Part shown: one piece after another, positions 46,295-54,772 of the stretch
How the letters are laid out: each line of letters starts with the position of its first letter
Numbering within the stretch: the stretch's first letter is position 1
Position numbers and translations under genes: made by a program
Notes under the pieces: model-generated
What the model was told of the DNA's origin: nothing
Seen by the model: the letters and a program-made list of their open reading frames with translations, nothing else
Database searches by the model: none
NCBI GenBank assembly: GCA_937927945.1
Contig: CALEYW010000013.1
Location: 1 to 64,000, forward strand
From: an uncultured candidate division WPS-2 bacterium
GTDB lineage: Bacteria; Vulcanimicrobiota; Vulcanimicrobiia; Vulcanimicrobiales; Vulcanimicrobiaceae
Reading direction: 5' to 3'
Length of the DNA: 64,000 nt

Positions 46295-47695
46295 GTGAAC
46301 GACACTACTTACGCCTCACCCTTCTCGTGGCGCTACGCGCGTCCGTCGCTGCGCGAGCTGTTTTCCGAACGGGAACGCCGCAAGTTGTGGCGCGCGGTCT
46401 GGGTCGCGCTCGCTGAAGCGCAAGAGCGCGCCGGCTTGGTGACGAGCGCGGAGGTCGCCGATCTGCGCGCGCACGCCGATGAGATCGATCTGGAGAGCGC
46501 GCTCGCGATCGAACGGGAGATCGGCCACGATCTGATGGCGGAGATCCGCGTCTACGCAAAGCAAGCGACGGTCGGCGGGGGCAAGCTGCACCTCGGCGCC
46601 ACGTCGATGGACGTCGAGGATACGGTCGAGACCTTCCGCATGCGGGTCGCCGTCGACCAGCTGGTCGCTGCGCTCGACGAGTTGCTGTTGTCTTTTGCCG
46701 CGGCCATCGAACGGCATGCGGACCTCGTGTGCATGGGATATACGCACTTGCAGCCGGCCGAGCCGACGACGCTCGGCTACCGCTTCGCCGTGTACGGCCA
46801 GGATCTGCTCATCGACCGCGCGATGCTGCTTGCCGCGCGCGAGCAGATGACGGCCAAAGGGATTCGCGGCGCGGTCGGCACGTCGGCGTCGTACACGCGA
46901 TTGCTCGACGGCACCGGCCGCACGCCCGACGAGCAGGAAGCCGACGTGCTCGAGCGCTTCGGCCTGCAGGCGCGTGACGTCGCGACGCAGACGTATCCCC
47001 GCAAGCTCGACTACTTGCTGCTCTCGACCCTCGCCGGCCTGGGCGCGTCGCTCTCGAAGTTCGCGTTCGACGTGCGGATCTTGGCGAGCCCCGGGTTCGG
47101 TGACATCGCCGAACCGTTCGGCGCCAAACAGGTCGGTTCGAGCGCGATGCCGTTCAAGCGCAATCCCGTGATGGCCGAGCGGATCGACTCGCTCGCCCGG
47201 CTGCTGCCCGCCTACGCCGACGTCGCGTGGCAGAACGCCGCCACGAACCTCCTGGAACGCACGCTCGACGACAGCGCGAACCGCCGCACCATCCTGCCCG
47301 AAGCGCTGCTGTGCACCGACGAAATTCTCTCGCTGGGGAAAAAGATCGTCGAAGGACTGCGCGTCGACGAGCGGCGGATCGCCGAAAACCTGCGCACCTA
47401 CGGGCCGTTCTCAGGGACCGAGGCGATCTTGATGGAGGCGGCAAAGCGCGGCGGCGACCGTCAGGAGCTCCACGAGGTGATCCGCGAGAGCGCGATGCGT
47501 TCGTACGACGCCCTCGCTGCCGGCGAAACGAACCCGCTGGCGCGCCTGCTTGCCGACGACGAGCGGATCGCACGCTGGGTCGATCCAGCCGAGGTCCGCA
47601 AATGGCTCGATCCATCGGGCCACGTCGGCGACGCCCCCGAGCGCGCCCGCCGTCTCGCGCAACGAATCCGCGACACCGTCGAGAACAAGAAGTGA
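46295..47695 (+). CDS. purB: Adenylosuccinate lyase
   Basis: A 466-residue enzyme of the fumarase/aspartase superfamily. It splits SAICAR to AICAR and adenylosuccinate to AMP. GYTHLQPAEPTTLGYRF carries the catalytic His, and the flexible signature loop GSSAMPFKRNPVMAERI is intact. GTG 46295 starts the usual N-terminus. Leader element copy C starts 4 bp after its stop. Confidence 0.94.
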   Translation: MNDTTYASPFSWRYARPSLRELFSERERRKLWRAVWVALAEAQERAGLVTSAEVADLRAHADEIDLESALAIEREIGHDLMAEIRVYAKQATVGGGKLHLGATSMDVEDTVETFRMRVAVDQLVAALDELLLSFAAAIERHADLVCMGYTHLQPAEPTTLGYRFAVYGQDLLIDRAMLLAAREQMTAKGIRGAVGTSASYTRLLDGTGRTPDEQEADVLERFGLQARDVATQTYPRKLDYLLLSTLAGLGASLSKFAFDVRILASPGFGDIAEPFGAKQVGSSAMPFKRNPVMAERIDSLARLLPAYADVAWQNAATNLLERTLDDSANRRTILPEALLCTDEILSLGKKIVEGLRVDERRIAENLRTYGPFSGTEAILMEAAKRGGDRQELHEVIRESAMRSYDALAAGETNPLARLLADDERIARWVDPAEVRKWLDPSGHVGDAPERARRLAQRIRDTVENKK

Positions 47696-47699
47696 TGAT

Positions 47700-47807
47700 G
47701 ATGGACCGAGTGCAGCAGCGTCCTGCTTGTACTACAACGTTGTTGCGAGGTCGCGTCCGGGGGCCCCGTGCAAAGCACGGGGGGCGCGCAGCCCAGGGCG
47801 GAGCGCC
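47700..47807 (+). promoter_or_regulatory. Structured intercistronic leader element, copy C (upstream of purC)
   Basis: A 108-nt relative of the elements at 9201 and 44878. It runs GATGGACCGAGTGCAG, GTTGCGAGGTCG, hairpin CCCCGTGC, loop AAA, GCACGGGG, then GGCGCGCAGCCCAGGGCGGA and GCGCC. In the second hairpin the inner GCCC pairs with GGGC and the outer GGCGC with GCGCC, the latter next to GGAG (47800-47803). GTG 47814 is ten bases after GGAG, as for holA. It lies between purB and purC. Confidence 0.78.
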
Positions 47808-47813
47808 TTCAAA

Positions 47814-49028
47814 GTGAAGAAGTCTCACGAGATCGCCCGCGGCAAGACCAAAGTGCTCTACGAGCTCGAAGGGCAGCCCGACGTGCTCGTCGTGCAGCAG
47901 CAGGACGCGATCACGGCCGGTGACGGCGCGCGGCGCGACGTCATCGACGGGAAGGGGCGGATCGCGGCGAAGACGACCGCGCGGGTCTTCCGTTTGCTCA
48001 ACCTGTGCGGGCTGCCGACCCACTACCTCTCCGGCGGCGAAGACGACGACGATAACGAGATGCTCGTGCGCCGCGCGCAGATGATCCCGCTAGAGGTCGT
48101 CGTGCGCGGCGTCGCGGCAGGCTCGCTCGTGCGCCGCCGGCCGGGGATCCAGCGCGGCTCGCTGCTCGTTCCGCGCATGATCGAATTCTTCATAAAAGAC
48201 GACGCGAATCACGATCCGCTGATCGAAACCGACGCGATCGTCGCGCAGGGGATCGCGACGCCGCAGGAAGTCGCGACGATGACCGAGCTGGCGCGCATCA
48301 CGTACGAAGTGCTCGCCCACGCCTGGCGCCGCCGCGACGCGCTGCTGGTCGATCTCAAGATCGAGTTCGGCCGGCTGGCGAGCGGTGAGGGCAAGGGCCA
48401 ACTCGTCATCGCCGACGTGATCGACAACGATTCGTGGCGCGTGTGGCCGCAAGGCCGCGAGGATCTGATGCTGGACAAGCAGCTGTATCGGAACCTCGAG
48501 ACGGTGACGCCGGCCGATCTCGATCGCGTGAAGGCCAACTACGAACAGGTCGCCGAGATCGCCGGCTCGTTTCCGCTGATGCGGCCGGGCATGGTGGCGC
48601 TCTTGGTCGACGGGCCGGAACACGTTGCCGCATCGGAGATCGTTGGGCGGGCCCTGGCGAATTTCGGGCTGCCGACCGTGCGGCACGTCGTCTCCGTCGC
48701 GCGAACGCCGGGCTACGTGCTGCAGCTCGTCACGCAACTGGAGGCGACGTTCGCGCGCATGGTCGCGGTGGCGATCGGCGCGGCGGACAGCGCGCTCGCC
48801 GCGATGGTCGACAACGCGACGCCGAACCCGGTGATCGCGGTCGACGTCGCCGATCCGCGTCCGGAAGAACTGGCGCTGAAGTGCGCCAAGGCATTCGCAC
48901 TCGAGGACACGGTGGTGTTCGGGCGCGTGCTCCTGCTGCAGGCGAACGCGCGCAGCGAGGTCCTCGCCGCCGACGCGCGGCTCAACGCGCCGCCGCCACC
49001 GCTCCCGCCGGGAGTCGCGCGGGCGTGA
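47814..49028 (+). CDS. purC: SAICAR synthetase fused to a degenerate PurE-like domain
   Basis: A 404-residue protein. Residues 1-245 are SAICAR synthetase: ARGKTKVLYELEG, EVVVRGVAAGSLVRRRPGIQ, LLVDLKIEFGR, and VIDNDSWRVWP. Residues 258-385 resemble PurE/AIR carboxylase, as in animal PAICS, with ALANFGLPTVRHVVSVARTP and NPVIAVDVADP. In true PurE the last motif of the first block is VVSAHRTP with a catalytic His; here it is VVSVARTP (Ala 296). The SDxxxM and GGAAHLPGM loops are also altered. The fused domain may be structural or inactive. The TGA overlaps purL (TGATG). Confidence 0.85.
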   Translation: MKKSHEIARGKTKVLYELEGQPDVLVVQQQDAITAGDGARRDVIDGKGRIAAKTTARVFRLLNLCGLPTHYLSGGEDDDDNEMLVRRAQMIPLEVVVRGVAAGSLVRRRPGIQRGSLLVPRMIEFFIKDDANHDPLIETDAIVAQGIATPQEVATMTELARITYEVLAHAWRRRDALLVDLKIEFGRLASGEGKGQLVIADVIDNDSWRVWPQGREDLMLDKQLYRNLETVTPADLDRVKANYEQVAEIAGSFPLMRPGMVALLVDGPEHVAASEIVGRALANFGLPTVRHVVSVARTPGYVLQLVTQLEATFARMVAVAIGAADSALAAMVDNATPNPVIAVDVADPRPEELALKCAKAFALEDTVVFGRVLLLQANARSEVLAADARLNAPPPPLPPGVARA

Positions 49029-51367
49029 TGACGGCCGCGCACGACGACGCCGTCGCGCTCGGCCGCACGCTCGGCGTCGCGCTCTCCGACGACGAGATCC
49101 GCCGCATCGCGGAGCACCTCGGACGCGTTCCGAGCGCGACCGAGCTGTTCGCGTTCGACGCGCAGTGGAGCGAGCATTGCTCCTACAAGTCCTCGCGCGA
49201 ACACCTCAAGAAGTTGCCGACCGAAGGTCCGACGGTGCTGCTCGGCGTCGGCGAGGACGCGGGCATCGTTCGCTTGGGCGAGTGGCAGGGCGAGACGTAC
49301 GGCATCGTCGTCGCGCACGAGTCGCACAACCATCCCTCGCAGGTCGTGCCGTTCGAAGGCGCCGCGACCGGAATCGGCGGGATCGTGCGCGACGTGTTGT
49401 GCATGGGTGCCGAGGTGATCGGCGTCGCGGATCCGCTGCGGTTCGGGCGGCTCGAGAACGAGCACTGCCGGTACGTCGCCCAGCAAGTGGTCGACGGAAT
49501 CGCCGCCTACGGCAACGCGATCGGCGTGCCGAACGTCGGTGGCGACGTGTTCTTCGACTCGTCCTTCGACGACAACGTGTTGGTCAACGTCGTCGCGCTC
49601 GGGTTGGTGAAGGAGAAGGACATCATCCACTCGCGGGCGCCGGAGGGCAGCGTCGGGTGGGACATCGTGCTGGTCGGAAAAGCGACCGACCGCAGTGGGT
49701 TCGGCGGCGCGTCGTTCTCGTCGCTGACGCTGGATGAAGACGACGCCGAGGCCAACAAGGGCGCGGTGCAAGTTCCCGATCCGTTCCTGAAGAACGTAAT
49801 CATGCGCGCGTCGTACGCGGTGTTCGCCGCGCTGCGCGAACAAGGGCTCACGGTCGGGTTCAAGGACCTCGGCGCCGGTGGGCTGGCGGGCTGCAGCGCC
49901 GAGTTGTGCGCGGCCGGCGGCGTGGGCGCCGAAGTGGAGCTCGAGCGCGTCTCGACCGCGCAGCGCGACCTGCCGCCCGAAGTCATCGCGATCGGCGAGA
50001 CGCAGGAGCGCCTGTGCTGGATCGTCCCGCCGTCGTTCACGCCGACGCTGCTGGCGCTCTACAACGAGATGTATTCTCTGCCGCGCGTCGCGCGCGGCGC
50101 CTGCGCGGCGGTCATCGGAAAGGTGACCGACACCCGCCGCTACGTCGCGCGCTATCGCAACGAAACCGTGATGGACGTGGACTTGGAGTTCTTGACCGGC
50201 GGGGTGCGGTATTCGCGACCGTACACGATCGCGCCCGTTGAGATCGAACCGCGCGACGCGCGCGTGCGGGACGTCGAAGCGGCGTTTCCACCTGGCGGCA
50301 GCGACCTGATCGGACGGCTGCGCGCGGTGCTCGCGCATCGCGACGTCTGTTCCCGCGCGTCGATCTATCAGCGGTACGACGGCGTCGTGCGCGGATGTAC
50401 GGCGATCCCACCCGGCTACGCCGACGCGGGCGTCCTCGTTCCGATTCCCGGCGCCCCGCTCGCGTTCGCCGTCGGGATTGGGGGGAACCCGCGCTACGGC
50501 GCAATCGATCCACGCCGCGCGGCGGAGCTCGCCGTCGTCGAGGCGGTCGCGCAGGTCACGGCGGTTGGCGCGCTTCCGGTGGGTTTGACAGACTGTCTGA
50601 ACTTCGGGGATCCGACGATTCCCGAACAGATGGGAGCGTTCGTCGCCGCCGTGGAGGGCTTATCGGAGGCTGCGCGCGCGCTCGACGTTCCGTTCGTCTC
50701 CGGAAACGTATCGCTTTATAACCGCTCGTCGTCGGGAAATCACGTCGCACCGTCGCCGATCGTCGGCTGCGTCGGCACGATCGCCGACGTCACGCACACG
50801 GCGTCGGCGGCCTTGAAGCGAGCCGGCTCCGCGCTGTTCGTTCTGGGTGTGCCGCAACTCGCATACGGTGGGACCGTCATCGCCGAGGTTGCGGGGCTGT
50901 CGACCCGCGCTTTACCGCAAATGGATTACGAGGGCTTCGCGGAAGCGTGCGCCGTCGTTCGAGCCGGCTTTGAGCGCGGCTTCGTTCTTGCCTCACGCGA
51001 CGTGAGCGACGGTGGGGTTCTCACCGCGATCGCTGAGATGGCTTTTGGATCGCTCGCCGGCATCGGCGCGGAACTCAACCACACCGATGCGTTCTTCGTC
51101 GAGATCGACGCCCGCGGGCGCAACTGGACGAACAATGCCGTCTGGTTTGCCGAGTTTCCCGGCTTCGTATGCGAAGTCGACGCCGAACGCGCCGCGGCAT
51201 TCGCGGAGCTCGCTGCGAAGCACGGCGTGCGAGCGCGGGAGGTCGGTGAGACGATCGGCCGCGCCGAGCTCGACTACAACGGCCAACGCGCGCCCATCGC
51301 TGAATTGCGGTCGATCTGGGACGCGCCGCTGCGCGACTTCTACGGCGCTTCGAGCGGCCCTTCGTGA
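49028..51367 (+). CDS. purL: Phosphoribosylformylglycinamidine synthase subunit PurL
   Basis: A 779-residue small-type PurL, which needs PurQ and PurS. The N-terminus QWSEHCSYKSSREHLKKLP, the ATP site HESHNHPSQVVPFEGAATGI, GGIVRDVLCMGAEVIGV, FKDLGAGGLAGC, and the C-terminal half starting SIYQRYDGVVRG are all present. It converts FGAR to FGAM with ammonia delivered by PurQ. ATG 49028 shares a base with the purC stop, and the end overlaps purQ (GTGA). Confidence 0.95.
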   Translation: MTAAHDDAVALGRTLGVALSDDEIRRIAEHLGRVPSATELFAFDAQWSEHCSYKSSREHLKKLPTEGPTVLLGVGEDAGIVRLGEWQGETYGIVVAHESHNHPSQVVPFEGAATGIGGIVRDVLCMGAEVIGVADPLRFGRLENEHCRYVAQQVVDGIAAYGNAIGVPNVGGDVFFDSSFDDNVLVNVVALGLVKEKDIIHSRAPEGSVGWDIVLVGKATDRSGFGGASFSSLTLDEDDAEANKGAVQVPDPFLKNVIMRASYAVFAALREQGLTVGFKDLGAGGLAGCSAELCAAGGVGAEVELERVSTAQRDLPPEVIAIGETQERLCWIVPPSFTPTLLALYNEMYSLPRVARGACAAVIGKVTDTRRYVARYRNETVMDVDLEFLTGGVRYSRPYTIAPVEIEPRDARVRDVEAAFPPGGSDLIGRLRAVLAHRDVCSRASIYQRYDGVVRGCTAIPPGYADAGVLVPIPGAPLAFAVGIGGNPRYGAIDPRRAAELAVVEAVAQVTAVGALPVGLTDCLNFGDPTIPEQMGAFVAAVEGLSEAARALDVPFVSGNVSLYNRSSSGNHVAPSPIVGCVGTIADVTHTASAALKRAGSALFVLGVPQLAYGGTVIAEVAGLSTRALPQMDYEGFAEACAVVRAGFERGFVLASRDVSDGGVLTAIAEMAFGSLAGIGAELNHTDAFFVEIDARGRNWTNNAVWFAEFPGFVCEVDAERAAAFAELAAKHGVRAREVGETIGRAELDYNGQRAPIAELRSIWDAPLRDFYGASSGPS

Positions 51368-52167
51368 CAAAGATGGCGGCGGGGCCGCGCGTTGCGGTGG
51401 TCGTCTTTCCTGGGACGAACTCGGAAGACGAGACGTTGCGGGCGGTGCGGGCGGTTGGGCTCCAGGGTGAGCTCGTGCATTGGTCGCAGCCGGAAGCGTT
51501 GGCCCGGTTCGATGCGTTCGTGCTGCCGGGCGGGTTCGCGTACGAAGATCGGATTCGGGCGGGTGCCGTCGCGGCGCACGACGCCGTGATGGATCCGGTG
51601 ATCGAGGCCGCGCAGGCCGGGAAATTCGTGCTGGGTATTTGCAACGGTGCGCAGATTCTCGCCGAGGCCGGGTTGGTTCCCGGCACCGGACCGTTGCGCT
51701 TGCCGACGGCGGCGTTCGCGCCGAACGCCAGCGGACGGTTCCAGTCCGTGCACGTTCACGTCAAGTTGAGCGTCACGCTGGATCGCGTACCGATTCTCGG
51801 TGGAATTGAAGACGGCGCGGTGATTCCGGCCTGGGCATCGCACGGCGACGGCCGGCTCGCCGCACCGGCAGACGAACTCGCGCGCATCGAACGCGACGGA
51901 CATTTAGCGTTCATCTACTGTGACCGGCACGGCAATCCGGTCAGCGCACCAAACGGCGCGGCGCTCGACTGCGCGGGGCTGGTGAATCGCGACGGAAATG
52001 TGCTGGCGATCATGCCGCACCCCGAGCGCGACGGCTGGACCTTCCAGCACCTCGACGATTCGCGCGACGTGGCGCGCGGTGATACCGCTGCGACGTTGGC
52101 GCCCTCCGGCGGCATCCGCTTCTTCGAGCACTTCGCGCAGGCCGTGCGGGAGCGGTTCTCCGCATGA
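51364..52167 (+). CDS. purQ: Phosphoribosylformylglycinamidine synthase glutaminase subunit PurQ
   Basis: A 267-residue class I glutamine amidotransferase. VVVFPGTNSEDETLRAV, VLPGGFAYEDRIRAGAVA, the nucleophile in LGICNGAQILAEAGLVP, and the His/Glu pair in IMPHPERD are all present. It supplies ammonia to PurL. GTG 51364 overlaps the purL stop and the end overlaps purS-like (ATGA), so subunits would be made in fixed ratio. Confidence 0.95.
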   Translation: MTKMAAGPRVAVVVFPGTNSEDETLRAVRAVGLQGELVHWSQPEALARFDAFVLPGGFAYEDRIRAGAVAAHDAVMDPVIEAAQAGKFVLGICNGAQILAEAGLVPGTGPLRLPTAAFAPNASGRFQSVHVHVKLSVTLDRVPILGGIEDGAVIPAWASHGDGRLAAPADELARIERDGHLAFIYCDRHGNPVSAPNGAALDCAGLVNRDGNVLAIMPHPERDGWTFQHLDDSRDVARGDTAATLAPSGGIRFFEHFAQAVRERFSA

Positions 52168-52598
52168 TCCGCACGTTTGTGGTGTCGCTCACCATCCCAG
52201 ACAACGAGGCGTACACGGCGCTCGAAACGCTCGGGCGGCTCGGGATCGACAGCTCGCGGGTCGTGCGCGCCGACGTCTGGATCTTCGAGGGCGAGCTCGA
52301 CGCAGGGCTCGCGGCGACGATCGGCTCGATCGAATCGATCCACAACCCGAACAAGCATCGCTTGGCCGAACGGCAGGCCGACCGTCCGGAGCCCGGCGAG
52401 GTGTGGATCGCCACGCGCGACGAAGCCCCGGCGACCCTCGTAGCGGGCCGCGCGCTCCCCGGCGTGCGTGCGATCCTGCGCCGAACCGCGTGGCGGCTCC
52501 TCGACGACCAGGGCCGCGACGTCGCCCCAGCCGTGCTGGATCGCGCGGTCGAGACATTTCTTTGCAATCCCGCGTTCCAGGTGGCAATTACACAATGA
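52164..52598 (+). CDS. purS: PurS-like FGAM synthase accessory subunit, double length
   Basis: A 144-residue protein, about twice the usual PurS. The first half (MIRTFVVSLTIPDNEAYTAL, ETLGRLGI, VVRADVWIFEGE) follows the PurS beta-alpha-beta plan. The second half ends DRAVETFLCNPAFQVAI, like the PurS C-terminal LLANPVIEDY segment. It may be two fused PurS-like halves. It is linked to PurQ and PurP by ATGA overlaps at both ends, which supports the assignment, though sequence similarity is modest. Confidence 0.7.
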   Translation: MIRTFVVSLTIPDNEAYTALETLGRLGIDSSRVVRADVWIFEGELDAGLAATIGSIESIHNPNKHRLAERQADRPEPGEVWIATRDEAPATLVAGRALPGVRAILRRTAWRLLDDQGRDVAPAVLDRAVETFLCNPAFQVAITQ

Positions 52599-53677
52599 CA
52601 ATGATGGTAGAACCGCTTCTTCACGGCCAGCACCGCGCCAACGGCGTCGGTGAGATGTACACGATCGCCACCCTGGGCTCGCATTCGGCGCTGCAGATCC
52701 TCAAGGGTGCGCACGACGAGGGGTTCAAGACGCTTGCGATCGCGAGTCGCGAGACCGAGCGCTTGTACCGCTCCTTCGCCTTCGTCGACGAAGTGATCAC
52801 GATCGACAAGTACAGCGACTTCATGGGGCTCGTCCCGGAGCTCGAGAAGCGCAAGATCATCATCGTCCCGCACGGCTCGTTCGTCGCGTATCTGTCGCTC
52901 GAAGAGCACAAGAAGATGACGATCCCGTACTTCGGGAACAAGGCCGTGCTCGATTGGGAAGCGAGCCGCGAGCTGCAGCGGGACTGGCTGCTGCGCGCGG
53001 GCCTGAAATTGCCGCGTCAGTTCAAGACCGGTGCCGAGATCGATCGCCCGGTGATCGTGAAACTGTACGGCGCGCAGGGCGGCAAGGGCTACATGTTCCT
53101 GCGCGACGCGATGGACTTCGAAGAGCGCGCCTCGCTGCTCGCGCGGCAGAACTACATCCTGCAAGAGTACATCATCGGCGTTCCGCTCTACATCCACTAT
53201 TTCTACTCGTCGCTCACCGGCAAGCTCGAGATCATGTCGATGGACCGGCGCTATGAGACGAACGTCGATTCGCTGGGACGGATTCCCTCGCAGGCGCAGG
53301 CCTCGATGGACGTCGACCCCTCGTACGTCGTCGTCGGGAACCAGCCGATCAGCCTGCGCGAGTCGATGCTGGCGGAAGCGTACCGCATGGGCGAGGACGT
53401 GGTCCGCGTGAGCCAGGAGATCTGCGGCCCGAAGGGCCTATTCGGCGCCTTCTGCATCGAGACGATCATCACGCCCGACACGAATTTTTACATCATGGAG
53501 ATCTCCGCGCGCATCGTCGCGGGTACGAACCTCTTCATCGACGGTTCTCCCTACTCGTACCTCAACTACAGCGAGCCGATGTCCACCGGCCGCCGTATCG
53601 CCCGAGAGATCAAGAATGCACTGCTCTCGAACTCGCTCGATGCGGTCCTCGACGACTCGACCGTCACCCATCAGTAA
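52595..53677 (+). CDS. purP: PurP-type formate-dependent FAICAR synthetase, paralogue 1
   Basis: A 360-residue ATP-grasp enzyme that, in archaea, makes FAICAR from AICAR, formate and ATP, replacing the folate-dependent half of PurH. The N-terminus YTIATLGSHSALQILKGAHD, IIVPHGSFVAYLSLE, VIVKLYGAQGGKGYMFL, YIIGVPLYIHYFYS, and the C-terminal FCIETIITPDTNFYIMEISA with RIVAGTNLF match PurP. ATG 52595 overlaps the purS-like stop. PurP is mainly archaeal, so transfer or an old bacterial lineage is possible. Confidence 0.88.
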   Translation: MTMMVEPLLHGQHRANGVGEMYTIATLGSHSALQILKGAHDEGFKTLAIASRETERLYRSFAFVDEVITIDKYSDFMGLVPELEKRKIIIVPHGSFVAYLSLEEHKKMTIPYFGNKAVLDWEASRELQRDWLLRAGLKLPRQFKTGAEIDRPVIVKLYGAQGGKGYMFLRDAMDFEERASLLARQNYILQEYIIGVPLYIHYFYSSLTGKLEIMSMDRRYETNVDSLGRIPSQAQASMDVDPSYVVVGNQPISLRESMLAEAYRMGEDVVRVSQEICGPKGLFGAFCIETIITPDTNFYIMEISARIVAGTNLFIDGSPYSYLNYSEPMSTGRRIAREIKNALLSNSLDAVLDDSTVTHQ

Positions 53678-54764
53678 GCTCGTCACGGCGCTGTTCGCGG
53701 CGCTGGCGCTCATCGCGCCGCTCAGCCCCGCGAACGCCGCGCTGGAGATCGATCCGGCGCAGCTCTACCGGCAGATGAAGGCGTCGTACGACAAGGGCGC
53801 GGCGGCCGGCTGGCACCTGGCCGATCAGCTCGACTATTTCTCGTCGGTCTTGGAGGCCGGCCGGGCGTACGAGCTGCGCCGGCGCGACGACCCGCAGAAC
53901 GTCGCCATCCAGGGCGTCGCCGTCGACATGGCGACCCAGCTCGGCTACGATCCGCTCGTCAACAACGACGCCGCGGAGTGGTACGTGCGGGTCGCGGCGC
54001 TGGCCTGGCAGGGTGACACCGATCGCGGTCCCGCGGCGCGAGCGCTGATCGCCAAGCTCGACGCGGAGGACGCGGATCCGGCCCGCCTCGCGCGCGATGC
54101 CGATGCCGACGCGGCGCTGCTGGTGCAGCGATATCCCGGCGACGTGCAGGCGCTGCTCGGGCAGCTCGAAGCCGACTTGCGCGCCTACAACCTCAGCGGT
54201 GACACCGCGTGGCGCCTTCTCGCGCTCCAACGCGCCGCGCAGGCGACGTTCCCGATCGGTTCGCTTCCGAGCGACGTGAAGAAGACGTTCTTCCCGATGG
54301 TCGACTCAGCACGCAATGCGGGACCCGGATACTCCGCCGCCGAGCGCGAAGCCGCGCGGATCGTCGCCTCGCACGCGGCGTCGGCTCATGGCCTGGCCGT
54401 GATCGGGCGGGTCACCTCGCACAACACCTACCTGCTGATCACCGCGCCGGCCGACGAGTACTTCGGCCAGACGAAACTCTCGCCGATCGGCGTCCGCAAC
54501 GAGATCGCGCGCATCGGAAAGTATCTCGACGCCGGCTGGGGCGGGCGGATGACGAAGGACACGCTCTACGTCATCGACTCGCTGAACGACTGGCAGCATC
54601 AGTACCCGCGCGACTACGAATTGCCGCGCCTCTACAAGCGCGTCTACGACACGCTCGCGCGCGAGGAGACGCCCGAGGCGAAGAAGGCCGGGCTCGAGGT
54701 CCGGCGGCTCCTGATCGTCGCCTACCCTACGTCCACCGAGGCGCGAAGCTTCTTCTCGTCGTAG
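53640..54764 (+). CDS. Secreted helical protein of unknown function between the purP genes
   Basis: About 374 residues. The N-terminus MRSSTTRPSPISKLVTALFA, then ALALIAPLSPANAA, is a probable signal peptide with cleavage after ANA. The mature part is helix-rich: YRQMKASYDKGAAAGWHLAD, YELRRRDDPQNVAIQGVAVD, and SHNTYLLITAPADEYFGQTK. ATG 53640 lies inside the end of purP1; no strong ribosome binding site is visible, so translation probably re-initiates. An exported protein inside a purine operon is unexpected. No family is recognised. Confidence 0.6.
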   Translation: MRSSTTRPSPISKLVTALFAALALIAPLSPANAALEIDPAQLYRQMKASYDKGAAAGWHLADQLDYFSSVLEAGRAYELRRRDDPQNVAIQGVAVDMATQLGYDPLVNNDAAEWYVRVAALAWQGDTDRGPAARALIAKLDAEDADPARLARDADADAALLVQRYPGDVQALLGQLEADLRAYNLSGDTAWRLLALQRAAQATFPIGSLPSDVKKTFFPMVDSARNAGPGYSAAEREAARIVASHAASAHGLAVIGRVTSHNTYLLITAPADEYFGQTKLSPIGVRNEIARIGKYLDAGWGGRMTKDTLYVIDSLNDWQHQYPRDYELPRLYKRVYDTLAREETPEAKKAGLEVRRLLIVAYPTSTEARSFFSS

Positions 54765-54772
54765 GGGATTCG

